DNA from: JAKPRU01 sp029568995
Lineage (GTDB): Bacteria; Hinthialibacterota; Hinthialibacteria; Hinthialibacterales; JAKPRU01
Assembly: GCA_035430965.1 (NCBI GenBank)
Contig: DAOMHQ010000146.1
Location: forward strand, 1-13,492
Direction: 5' to 3'
Length of the DNA: 13,492 nt
The translations under genes were made by a program, and so were the position numbers. This document shows, in pieces, positions 5,829 to 12,528 of this stretch; positions within the stretch are counted from its first letter, which is position 1; the number at the start of each line of letters is the position of its first letter. The notes below the pieces were generated by a model. It did not search any database. It worked only from the letters and a program-made list of their open reading frames with translations, and was not told the DNA's origin.

Positions 5829-6962
5829 CTAACTATCAAACTCGGCACGTTGCAGGTCGGGATTCCTGGCCCACGCTACCTGGGCGCGATAGTTCCGGTC
5901 GGCAAGGGGATTGTTGACAGCAGAGACCTCACCGTACGTTCCCACAAACTCGAAGTCCAGATTGTGTGCTCCGGGGAAGACGCGAGCGATTTCCGCCACA
6001 TAGTCTTTGTCCATCGTGTTAGTCGAGGAATTGAACCAGTGAAGATAACCATAAGCGCGGTGTTCCGGCATCCCCTGGTAGAGTTCGGCAAAATCCGGTT
6101 TTCGTACTGTTCCCCGCAGATTGTATTCCCAGACAGTCTGGCTCGGCAGCAGGTCGATATACGGCATCTTTGGAAAATGGGTGATGTTTTCCAGCCCGCG
6201 ATAGGTGCTGTTGATCAAAATGGTACCGGGCTGTAATGAGAAGCCATACTCGAAGAGGTCTCGTGTCGCAACAACAATCTCCTGGATGTTCTCGTCACAT
6301 TCGATTTTCAGTGCTGCCCTCGCTTTAACCGCGCGGTCGGAGGGATTGACGATGAAGTCTCCCATCTCGTAGTTGATCCCACTGATTTGAAATGTCTCGA
6401 ACATCCACTCCAGCCCATCGCGCCACCAATTCTGATTCTCCGGAAGCGACGGATCGAGCACCGGTGCGACCTGCCGGTCACCCCCTTCTTCGTGGGCGGC
6501 GCTGATCCGATCCGGGTGTTTGCGAAGGTAGGTTTGCAGATTGAATGGGTGATCGCCTTCATAGTAGTACCCGCCGTAGGAACACAGTCCCACACCGGGC
6601 AGGGCGGCCACACCGTGGTCTGCCGCATACTTGCACAGATCCTGGGCCGCCTTGATTCCGCCGTGCGAATCGCGCAAAAACCCCCACAGGCAGAAACCGT
6701 AGATGCCGACTCTTTCACAATAATCCACCAGCCGCCTGGTACCAACCAGATACGCGTCGGGTTGCTTCAAATACGGAAATATTTTTTCCGCCGCGGCCAT
6801 CTTTGCAGCGATTCTGTCCGGCTCATCGTCCCATGTCATCCGCGCATCCCAATTCCACAGCAAAACCTTCATTTCACGTTTCGCCGGTTGTTCCGCCCGC
6901 GCCATCTGCTCGCCGGCTGTCAGCGCCGCGACGCCGGCCTTCAAAAAATCGCGCCGCATCAT
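5829..6962 (-). CDS. Tat-exported TIM-barrel-like protein, putative glycoside hydrolase
   Basis: This 377-residue protein has a twin-arginine-type leader (MMRRDFLKAGVAALTAG, 1-17), so it is likely exported folded. The mature part has an alternating strand/helix layout with aromatic and acidic residues at strand ends: VLLWNWDARMTW (33-44), GIYGFCLWGFL (86-96), GVAALPGVGLCSYGGYY (117-133), GINYEMGDF (195-203), and AYGYLHWFN (303-311). This pattern is typical of (beta/alpha)8 glycoside hydrolases. E199 and D202 in INYEMGDF are the most obvious candidate catalytic acids. I cannot assign a numbered GH family. No strong SD precedes the tandem ATG ATG at 6962/6959. It lies downstream of the fucosidase on the same strand across a 368-nt gap, so it is probably transcribed separately or with a long leader. 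Confidence 0.7.
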   Translation of the reverse strand: MMRRDFLKAGVAALTAGEQMARAEQPAKREMKVLLWNWDARMTWDDEPDRIAAKMAAAEKIFPYLKQPDAYLVGTRRLVDYCERVGIYGFCLWGFLRDSHGGIKAAQDLCKYAADHGVAALPGVGLCSYGGYYYEGDHPFNLQTYLRKHPDRISAAHEEGGDRQVAPVLDPSLPENQNWWRDGLEWMFETFQISGINYEMGDFIVNPSDRAVKARAALKIECDENIQEIVVATRDLFEYGFSLQPGTILINSTYRGLENITHFPKMPYIDLLPSQTVWEYNLRGTVRKPDFAELYQGMPEHRAYGYLHWFNSSTNTMDKDYVAEIARVFPGAHNLDFEFVGTYGEVSAVNNPLADRNYRAQVAWARNPDLQRAEFDS

Positions 6963-7330
6963 AATCTTGTCTCACTTCCGATTCATCTTGTCGAGATCAG
7001 ACGGAAAAACTGTTCATTCCGCACGGAGAGCGACCCGTTTGTCCGTTTGGTTCTTGATCCACCCCCGTGATGTTTTACCGGCAATTTCTGTCTCTTCCAG
7101 GTCGTTTCTTCTGACAGATATTTCTCAATCTGTATCGCGATCATTCCGGCTGGGGATACTGTAGGCAAACCGGTACGAACCGCCCGGTTCTTCAACTCAG
7201 CTTTCGGGGTTTGTCCACAGTCTGTCAGCATCCACAGCCTCTGTTCACGCTTTGTTCTCGGTTCTCTTTTGAGTCAGGGACAAGACTCCTTTCGTGTTCA
7301 GAATTTGGCCATGGTTGCTGTTGTGGCAGT
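6963..7330. other. 368-bp intergenic region
   Basis: I see no convincing gene here. An 82-codon frame on the minus strand (6983-7231) lacks an SD and resembles nothing I know. A perfect 5-bp inverted repeat GAACC/GGTTC with a 4-nt loop (7177-7190) has no T-tract. The region presumably holds the leader or promoter of the TIM-barrel gene and the end of the fucosidase transcript. Confidence 0.45.
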
Positions 7331-8320
7331 CTACTTCTTCTCTCGCTCCACTTCCTCCTCGTCAACGGCTCCCGAGACTGCGGCCAGCCGTTTACCAATC
7401 TCCGCAAGGCGCTGAACCACGTTCTCGTCAAGCCGTCCCTGCCGGTTGGGTGCACAATTCAACAAAAAATTTGTATGGTTCGCATTCAAAGGAATTAGCA
7501 ATTCATCAATCACCCTGTCCACAGCAAGGACTTCCCGCTCCGGGTCAATCTCTTTCCAAAACCAAGCACTTTGAAGTTTGTAGCATACTTCCGATGGAAT
7601 ACCGTCTTGAGGCGGTCGTCCCTCATCATGTTCATAACAACGGATGTCCGTCGGACCGGGAGATTTTCCGTTGTCATTGGACAAGATCAGACAATCGGGC
7701 TGTAATAACCGTACGTGGCTCACAATGGTATCGAACGGGTAATCCTCGTAAGCTGTATACCCCTTGCCCCATGCATCAAACCACAGAATCAGAATATCGC
7801 CGTAGCCGGTCAATAATTCCGTCAACTGGTTTACTGCGATCTCCAGACTCGGACCGTTGTGCCGATCTTGAATACTGTAGTAGAAACCTACTTTCAGACC
7901 GTGATTGCGAAAAACGTCCACGAACTCCCGCACAATATCCTTCTTACATGGACTGTTTGCGACATTGTGATCAGTCGTTTTTGTGGGCCATAGGCAGAAA
8001 CCATCAACATGGCGAACCGTGAGCACTGCATATTTCATCCCCGCCAGCCGTGACGCCTCCGCCCATTGCGGAATATCGAGCTGGGTGAGGTTGAATGTGG
8101 CAGGATCTTCGGTTCCCAGAGCATGTTCGATATTGTGAAATGTCGCCATGTTAAAGTGGATAAACATGCCAAATTTCAAATCGAGGAACACCTTCTGCAA
8201 CCTCTCCAACGATTGCCCCTGGACTAACGGTGTAAATCTGCAGAAGGAGATCGCCACGGAAAGAGCCAACCAGAGGTATGTCTCACACATAGAATGAAAT
8301 CTCGCAATGGGTCGTCTCAT
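7331..8320 (-). CDS. Secreted GH29 alpha-L-fucosidase, short and divergent
   Basis: This protein would remove alpha-L-fucose from glycans outside the cytoplasm. From the ATG at 8320 it is 329 residues, fixed by AAGGAG (8329-8334) 8 nt upstream. The longer frame to 8353 would leave that SD inside the gene. The signal peptide spans 1-35 (cut near VQG/QS). GH29 motifs are KFGMFIHF (49-56), YAVLTVRHVDGFCLW (97-111), GFYYS (145-149), ILWFDAW with the likely nucleophile D182 (178-184) and NFLLNCAPNRQGRLD (284-298). Typical family members have 420 or more residues because of a C-terminal beta-sandwich, which is absent here. The usual HWG and KHHDGF pocket motifs are changed to HFN and RHVDGF, so one of the two fucose-contacting histidines is missing. 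The specificity may therefore not be standard. It is divergent from the deacetylase gene, with 164 nt between them. Confidence 0.85.
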   Translation of the reverse strand: MRRPIARFHSMCETYLWLALSVAISFCRFTPLVQGQSLERLQKVFLDLKFGMFIHFNMATFHNIEHALGTEDPATFNLTQLDIPQWAEASRLAGMKYAVLTVRHVDGFCLWPTKTTDHNVANSPCKKDIVREFVDVFRNHGLKVGFYYSIQDRHNGPSLEIAVNQLTELLTGYGDILILWFDAWGKGYTAYEDYPFDTIVSHVRLLQPDCLILSNDNGKSPGPTDIRCYEHDEGRPPQDGIPSEVCYKLQSAWFWKEIDPEREVLAVDRVIDELLIPLNANHTNFLLNCAPNRQGRLDENVVQRLAEIGKRLAAVSGAVDEEEVEREKK

Positions 8321-8370
8321 TTTCCCTGCTCCTTTCAAACCGATCCGATTCAATGGATTGAAGCTTGTGA

Positions 8371-8376
8371 TATTAT
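8371..8376 (+). promoter_or_regulatory. Extended -10 candidate for the deacetylase gene
   Basis: TGA-TATTAT reads as an extended -10 on the plus strand, about 110 nt before the ATG at 8485, with a poor -35. The complementary strand offers CATAAT at nearly the same place, so the two divergent genes may share overlapping -10 elements. Confidence 0.3.
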
Positions 8377-8484
8377 GCTATGGCCTGACCTTTCGGGATC
8401 TGTTTGAATTATCCGAAGAAAGCCGGGAACGTAAAGGCATGGATTGCAGGACCATTTCCCGCCGGTCAAGAAAGGAGCGAAAAA

Positions 8485-9402
8485 ATGAATCTCGGCAAAG
8501 TATCGTGCATGGTTCTCTTGATTGCGGGCTTTTCATTTCAGGCGAGTGCAGAATCCACGTATGGTGAGCGGCTTGGCTGGAAAGCAGAAGACCGTGTGCT
8601 GATCATCCACTCGGACGATGCCGGAATGTCCTATGCATCGAACCAGGGTACCATCGAGGCCCTTGAGTATGGTCTGGTTACCTCCACCAGCATTATGATG
8701 CCCTGTCCCTGGGTCTGCGGATTTGCGGACTATCTGAAACAGCATCCGGAAACCGATGCAGGCCTGCATCTGACAATGACCTCGGAATACGACTTCTATC
8801 GCTGGATGCCGGTCGCCGGCAAACCCACCGTCCCGGGACTTGCAGATCAATTCGGTTGTCTCTGGGACAACAACCAGCTGACCAACGAACATGCCACGCC
8901 CGATGAAATCGAGACGGAGATTCGAGCGCAGATTGATCGGGCCATAACGATAGGAATCCAACCCACTCATCTCGACTCCCACATGGGAACGCTGTTCCAG
9001 AATCCGGCATATTTGGAGCGGTATATCAAGGTGGGCATTGAGATGAACATTCCTGTGCTGATGATGGGCAGACTGCCCGTCGCCGAACAGGTTTGGGCTT
9101 CGGGGCTTCCCGTGATCGACCATCTTCATACGCAGAGTTACGATTGGAGGACAACGGAGAAAATCCCCCATTACACGGAAGCCCTGCGCAGTTTAGAGCC
9201 GGGGATTACCGAGATGATTATTCATTGCACCAAGCCTGATGACGTCATTCCGAAGATCAATGGCGGAAGAGATCATTTGTATGGGGATTATACCGCCTTG
9301 ATCAGCCCGGAAATCTGCAAGGTGGTGAAGGAAGAAGGGATCATCCTGACAACCTGGCGCGAGTTGAAGCAGCGCCGGGATCAAGTCGGAAAAACCAAAT
9401 AG
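8485..9402 (+). CDS. Secreted ChbG/YdjC-family carbohydrate deacetylase
   Basis: This 305-residue metal-dependent deacetylase of the YdjC/ChbG family would remove N-acetyl groups from amino-sugar oligosaccharides. Family motifs are IIHSDDAGMS (40-49, catalytic Asp and metal Asp), GLHLTMTS (93-100), THLDSHMGT (161-169, metal-binding His162 and His166) and IIHCTKPDD (245-253). The start at 8485 is set by AAAGGAG (8471-8477) 7 nt upstream. The upstream ATG at 8404 would place this SD inside the gene. The resulting N-terminus, MNLGKVSCMVLLIAGFSFQA, is a signal peptide with an ASA/ES cleavage site (20-24). The well-studied E. coli ChbG is cytoplasmic, so export is unusual and suits joint action with the exported fucosidase and sialidase-like protein. 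The start of the plus-strand group lies 164 nt from the fucosidase start. Confidence 0.87.
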   Translation: MNLGKVSCMVLLIAGFSFQASAESTYGERLGWKAEDRVLIIHSDDAGMSYASNQGTIEALEYGLVTSTSIMMPCPWVCGFADYLKQHPETDAGLHLTMTSEYDFYRWMPVAGKPTVPGLADQFGCLWDNNQLTNEHATPDEIETEIRAQIDRAITIGIQPTHLDSHMGTLFQNPAYLERYIKVGIEMNIPVLMMGRLPVAEQVWASGLPVIDHLHTQSYDWRTTEKIPHYTEALRSLEPGITEMIIHCTKPDDVIPKINGGRDHLYGDYTALISPEICKVVKEEGIILTTWRELKQRRDQVGKTK

Positions 9403-9626
9403 AATTCGGAGAATCGGGATCGGATAAGTCCTGGCACTATGATGAAACCTCCCAAGTTGTGCTCATCAAATGGAGACCTCGGCAATGGGCATTGACGAAA
9501 TCGGCAGGTGTAGTCACACTTGTCGAGAATGAGCGTGTCTGGTCGCAAACGGGTCCATACAGGAAGATCCGGATCCAGGCCAGACACAACTCCCTGCTTG
9601 ACCCCATAACTAGGGTCGGAAATTGA
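9403..9626 (+). pseudogene. Probable C-terminal remnant of a lost gene
   Basis: In the frame of codons starting at 9411, the interval after the deacetylase stays open to a TGA at 9624-9626. It encodes protein-like sequence with four tryptophans: SDKSWHYDETSQVVLIKW, then RQWALTKSAGVVTLVENERV and a further WSQTGPYRKIRIQARHNS. The alternating hydrophobic strands resemble the C-terminal beta-sandwich of large glycoside hydrolases. There is no in-frame ATG and no SD. I read it as the tail of a gene whose 5' part was deleted, with the deacetylase now joined in front. It could alternatively be a chance open frame of about 70 codons. Confidence 0.38.
9535..9587. repeat. Inverted repeat GTGTCTGG / CCAGACAC
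   Basis: The perfect 8-bp arms (9535-9542 and 9580-9587) extend to about 10 bp with one G-U pair. The 37-nt loop contains the palindrome GATCCGGATC (9566-9575). It lies inside the suspected remnant, between the deacetylase and the sialidase-like gene. There is no T-tract, so a standard terminator is unlikely. Confidence 0.5.
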
Positions 9627-9674
9627 GAATGCTCTTCGGCCAAGACAGAAAACGAAAAAAGGAGATCCCGTCCC

Positions 9675-10775
9675 ATGAGATACCTGCTCATCACTTTTGC
9701 TGCCATGACTCTGACATTTGCGCCCCAGGCTCAAAGTGCTTCGGACACCATCCACCACACCGTTGTGATCAAGGAATCCGGTCGCTTCTCCGGCTGGCCC
9801 GCAAACCACGGCATCTGGTCCTGGGGAAACGAGATTGTGGTTGGATTCCAGCATGGCTACTACAAAGAAAATCCGACCGGTGGTCATGCCATTGACCGAG
9901 ATCGTCCCTCCGAAAACAAAATGGCGCGCAGCCTTGACGGAGGTGAGACCTGGACCATTGAGACCCCAACCTATGCCGATCGGAACAAAACCAGCCTTGA
10001 TCCGGCAACGATCGAGGACGGAATCGACTTTTCGAATCCCGACTTGGCTCTGCGATTCAGCGGCGGCTCGTTCCACTATTCGCTCGACCGCTGCCACACC
10101 TGGCAAGGGCCTTACACACTACCCACTTTCGGTCGTCCCGGACTGCTCTGCCGCACAGACTATATCGTCGAGGGCAAGGATCGTGTTACCGCGTTTATTG
10201 CCGCGGAAAAAGACGGCGGTGAAGAGGGACAGCCTCTCTGCATACGCACCACCGATGGCGGTCGAACCTGGAACCTGGTCGGATGGATCGGTCAGCAACC
10301 TCCCGCTACGTATGGCTATGCCATTATGCCCGCCACCATTGCGCTGAAGGACGGAGGATACCTCAGCATAATCCGGCGAGGCGGGGTATTTGACGGTCAG
10401 AAGCGGTGGTGGCTCGAGGCTTTCCTCTCACCTGACGATGGACATTCCTGGTACATGCTCGATCAGCCCCGAATCGACACCCACGGGAATCCCGCAACCC
10501 TGACTCGTCTCGACTCCGGCGAGATCGCCATGACCTACGGCTGGCGAAGTGCACCCTACGGCATTCGTGCCAGGATCTCAAAAGACGAAGGGCAAACGTG
10601 GGGGTCCGAAATCATCCTGCGCTGTGACGGCGCCAGTTGGGACCTCGGATATCCGCGCACTGTGCAGCGCCCGGACGGGAAATGCGTTACCGTCTATTAT
10701 TTTCACCATCCGGACCAACCGGAGCGTTATATTGGGTGCACGATCTGGGATCCGAACGCTGACTACGACAATTAG
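9675..10775 (+). CDS. Secreted sialidase-like Asp-box (BNR) protein
   Basis: This 366-residue six-bladed beta-propeller protein likely hydrolyses or binds sialic-acid-type or related sugars outside the cell. A signal peptide covers about 1-22 (MRYLLITFAAMTLTFAPQAQ). Asp-box repeats (S/T-x-D-x-G-x-T-W) are SLDGGETW (86-93), a degenerate SLDRCHTW (136-143), TTDGGRTW (192-199), SPDDGHSW (252-259) and SKDEGQTW (302-309). Candidate arginines for the substrate triad are R37 (GRFSGWP), R234/R235 (SIIRRGG) and R298/R300 (GIRARIS). The classical RIP motif is not exact, so the substrate is uncertain. The ATG is preceded by AAGGAG at 10 nt. It follows the deacetylase on the same strand after a 272-nt gap holding a suspected gene remnant. 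Confidence 0.85.
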   Translation: MRYLLITFAAMTLTFAPQAQSASDTIHHTVVIKESGRFSGWPANHGIWSWGNEIVVGFQHGYYKENPTGGHAIDRDRPSENKMARSLDGGETWTIETPTYADRNKTSLDPATIEDGIDFSNPDLALRFSGGSFHYSLDRCHTWQGPYTLPTFGRPGLLCRTDYIVEGKDRVTAFIAAEKDGGEEGQPLCIRTTDGGRTWNLVGWIGQQPPATYGYAIMPATIALKDGGYLSIIRRGGVFDGQKRWWLEAFLSPDDGHSWYMLDQPRIDTHGNPATLTRLDSGEIAMTYGWRSAPYGIRARISKDEGQTWGSEIILRCDGASWDLGYPRTVQRPDGKCVTVYYFHHPDQPERYIGCTIWDPNADYDN

Positions 10776-10891
10776 GCCGACACATGCCCCCGTGCGGGAA
10801 TAGAACGTAGACAGCCGTTGAGAGAATTCCTGGCGGGCGTAAAGCGAAGCCGACAAATCCGGATCGATCTCCGACAGATCGGTTGTCGAGA

Positions 10892-10914
10892 ATTTCCCGT
10901 GCACAAAGGGAAAT
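10892..10914. repeat. Hairpin ATTTCCC / GGGAAAT
   Basis: A perfect 7-bp inverted repeat (10892-10898 and 10908-10914) with a 9-nt loop lies in the convergent gap between the sialidase-like gene and the tRNA. No U-tract follows. It may attenuate or protect transcript ends from either side. Confidence 0.45.
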
Positions 10915-10953
10915 GGCCGATCAGTTCGGTTCTCAGCCATTATTTGGCCGGAT

Positions 10954-10984
10954 GGAGGTGCGCGAAATCGCGCATTCAACCTCC
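10954..10984. repeat. Two-step hairpin GGAGGT...ACCTCC with inner GCGCG stem
   Basis: The outer arms GGAGGT (10954-10959) and ACCTCC (10979-10984) enclose GCGCG-AAAT-CGCGC (10960-10973) with a short bulge on one side. It is very GC-rich and lies between convergent transcripts, so a bidirectional Rho-independent-like block is possible, but no T-run is visible on either strand. Confidence 0.5.
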
Positions 10985-11025
10985 CGAATCGGTGAGTTGT
11001 ATCTGTCCAAGATCCTCCCGGACGA

Positions 11026-11039
11026 CCTGATTCTTCAGG
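11026..11039. repeat. Small hairpin just downstream of the tRNA 3' end
   Basis: CCTGA-TTCT-TCAGG is a perfect 5-bp stem with a 4-nt loop, 12 nt beyond the tRNA 3' end on the transcribed (minus) strand. It could mark processing or termination of the tRNA transcript. It is weak without a U-tract. Confidence 0.35.
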
Positions 11040-11051
11040 CAATGGTTTGAG

Positions 11052-11134
11052 TAGGCGGGGCGGGAGTCGAACCCGCACGGCCGTGAGGCCAGAGGATTTT
11101 AAGTCCTCTGTGTCTGCCATTACACCACCCGCCC
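11052..11134 (-). tRNA. tRNA-Leu (anticodon UAA)
   Basis: The 83-nt molecule folds completely on the minus strand. The acceptor GGGCGGG pairs with CCCGCCT (one G-U), and the D-stem is GTG/CAC. The anticodon arm GAGGA-CTTAAAA-TCCTC gives anticodon UAA, reading UUA. A long variable arm GGCC-TCAC-GGCC marks a class II tRNA, and the T-arm is GCGGG-TTCGACT-CCCGC. The discriminator is A, as expected for leucine. CCA is not encoded (the next bases are CTC), so it is added after transcription. Its 5' end lies 4 nt after the stop of the methyltransferase gene, so it may be processed from that transcript. Confidence 0.95.
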
Positions 11135-11138
11135 GGCG

Positions 11139-12164
11139 TCACTTTTCCGTCAATTTGCCCTCGCGAAACGCGGTCACATATTCCATGCAGAACTGATCCT
11201 TACCGGTCAATGCATCCGATGCCATCCGAAATCCAAGGCTGTCCCGGTCCATCTTTTGAATATCCTGAACTCGAACCTGAGTCGGATCGATGATTGCACT
11301 GTCGCACCCGGCATCCATGGCCAGGACAAGAAACACCTCGTTCAGGAGTTTCCTGGCGGGGACCCCGAACGAAACATTGGAAAGCCCTCCGCTGATATGA
11401 ATCTCGGAACCGTACCTGATCCTCGCCTGCCGGACAGTTTCCACGAAATAATTCCCGTTCTCCGAATCTGTCCCGACCGGCAGAACCAGCGGGTCCAGGT
11501 GGATCCGGTCAAGACCAATTCCTTTTTCCGTCGCTTGTTTCACCATTTCTTCAATGTTGGCGACACGGTCCTCCACACCCGAAGGGATTCCCGACGTTCC
11601 GCATGCACTGATAATGACCTCCGTATCGTACCGGGCCGCTAAATCCAGCACTTCGGGACGCTCCAGGGAAGCGGAGTTGATCAGCGACCGCCCCTTGTAG
11701 GCGTCGCATCCTTTCAGACCGGCCTCGATGACTTCCGGGTGAGAGGAGTCGATGCTCAAGGGTGCACGACTGAACGGGGCCAGGACGCCGGTGATCCACG
11801 TCATCGCTTCAACCTGCTTCTCCGCCATCGGAGAGACTTCATCCACATTCACATCGAGAAAAGCCGCGCCCGCCTCGATCTGTGCCTGGGCCAGGGACCG
11901 AAGATAATCGATCCCATCGGCCTCTCCACGCATTCCCATCTCGATCGCGACTCGAACATGCTTGATCTTCCCGTCGGCGTACTCCTGGGATTCCCTGTAA
12001 GCCTGGGGAAGCCTTAACCGCCTCTCACCGCCATCCGAATCCACGAAGGGAATCGCCACGGAACCATCGTCGAGGACAACACATTTCTTGCCCTTGCGCT
12101 CGGGGGACAGCACAATTCGAGTGGCATGGATATTCTCTGCAATAATAATCAACTTGTTGGTCAT
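11139..12164 (-). CDS. Pterin-binding methyltransferase (methyl-THF / corrinoid-protein type)
   Basis: This 341-residue TIM-barrel protein of the dihydropteroate-synthase-like fold is seen in AcsE, MtgA/MtrH-type proteins and the MetH folate domain. It moves a methyl group between methyl-tetrahydrofolate and a corrinoid protein. Motifs are FLDVNVDE (102-109), APLSIDSSHPEVIEAGL (134-150), SLINSASLE (160-168), HLDPLVLPVGTDS (222-234) and GLSNVSFGVPAR (260-271). No corrinoid-protein gene is in view. The frame stays open 86 codons upstream, but the ATG at 12164 (MTNKLIIIAENIHATR) is where family similarity begins. AAGGA lies about 10 nt before it. A candidate promoter lies about 105 nt upstream. 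The pathway (C1 metabolism, methylated-amine use or methionine synthesis) cannot be fixed from this window. Confidence 0.82.
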   Translation of the reverse strand: MTNKLIIIAENIHATRIVLSPERKGKKCVVLDDGSVAIPFVDSDGGERRLRLPQAYRESQEYADGKIKHVRVAIEMGMRGEADGIDYLRSLAQAQIEAGAAFLDVNVDEVSPMAEKQVEAMTWITGVLAPFSRAPLSIDSSHPEVIEAGLKGCDAYKGRSLINSASLERPEVLDLAARYDTEVIISACGTSGIPSGVEDRVANIEEMVKQATEKGIGLDRIHLDPLVLPVGTDSENGNYFVETVRQARIRYGSEIHISGGLSNVSFGVPARKLLNEVFLVLAMDAGCDSAIIDPTQVRVQDIQKMDRDSLGFRMASDALTGKDQFCMEYVTAFREGKLTEK

Positions 12165-12269
12165 AACCCGGGAATCCTTCAAGGGGTATGGTATTCGGAT
12201 CTCTGTCTTCCATCGACCCCTCCATGAAGAGCCGATACACCGGAAGGGGCATTTCATACCTGGTGGGGT

Positions 12270-12299
12270 AGTATACCCGGATTGCACTTGTGTGGTAAA
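12270..12299 (-). promoter_or_regulatory. Candidate promoter for the pterin-binding methyltransferase
   Basis: On the minus strand there is TTTACC (12294-12299), an 18-bp spacer and TATACT (12270-12275). The predicted leader is about 100 nt and shows no riboswitch I can recognise. Confidence 0.42.
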
Positions 12300-12462
12300 C
12301 GGGACGGTGTGGACCGAGTGGATATGACCGGATAGAAAGAAAGGATTGAAGGTCTGGAGATGCGATGACGAGAGCAGGTGAACCCTCCCCCAATCCTCTG
12401 CTCGCGGCATAAACCTGATCACATTGCCACATTCGGATGAAAATTGTACACTTAAGACGGGT

Positions 12463-12490
12463 TTGCCAAAAATGGGTCAATTGGTATACA
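12463..12490 (+). promoter_or_regulatory. Candidate promoter for the FapA-like gene
   Basis: TTGCCA (12463-12468), a 16-bp spacer and TATACA (12485-12490) lie about 39 nt before the ATG at 12529. They are followed by the AAGGAAGGG SD region (12512-12520). Confidence 0.5.
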
Positions 12491-12528
12491 CTGTCTGGCA
12501 AGACTGACCAGAAGGAAGGGTGCCCTTC

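Larger units (their letters stand above)
12165..12528. other. 364-bp divergent intergenic region
   Basis: The region lies between the methyltransferase (minus) and FapA-like (plus) genes. It holds one candidate promoter per direction (12270-12299 minus, 12463-12490 plus). Open frames through it are shadows: the upstream extension of the methyltransferase frame has no SD and no family-like sequence. Confidence 0.55.

Noticed and set aside
6983..7231. 82-codon minus-strand frame in the fucosidase/TIM-barrel gap
   Set aside because: There is no SD, no recognisable family and a basic random-looking tail; I cannot support it as a gene.
9431..9448. TGGCAC as a possible sigma54 promoter
   Set aside because: The required GC-containing -12 element is missing at the right distance.
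10578..11120. 180-codon minus-strand frame across the sialidase 3' end and the tRNA
   Set aside because: It reads through the tRNA-Leu gene and antisense to the sialidase-like gene, with no SD and no family-like sequence.
12165..12422. Upstream extension of the pterin-binding methyltransferase
   Set aside because: It is open by chance: there is no SD at 12422, the extension is compositionally unlike the family, and a candidate promoter lies inside it.
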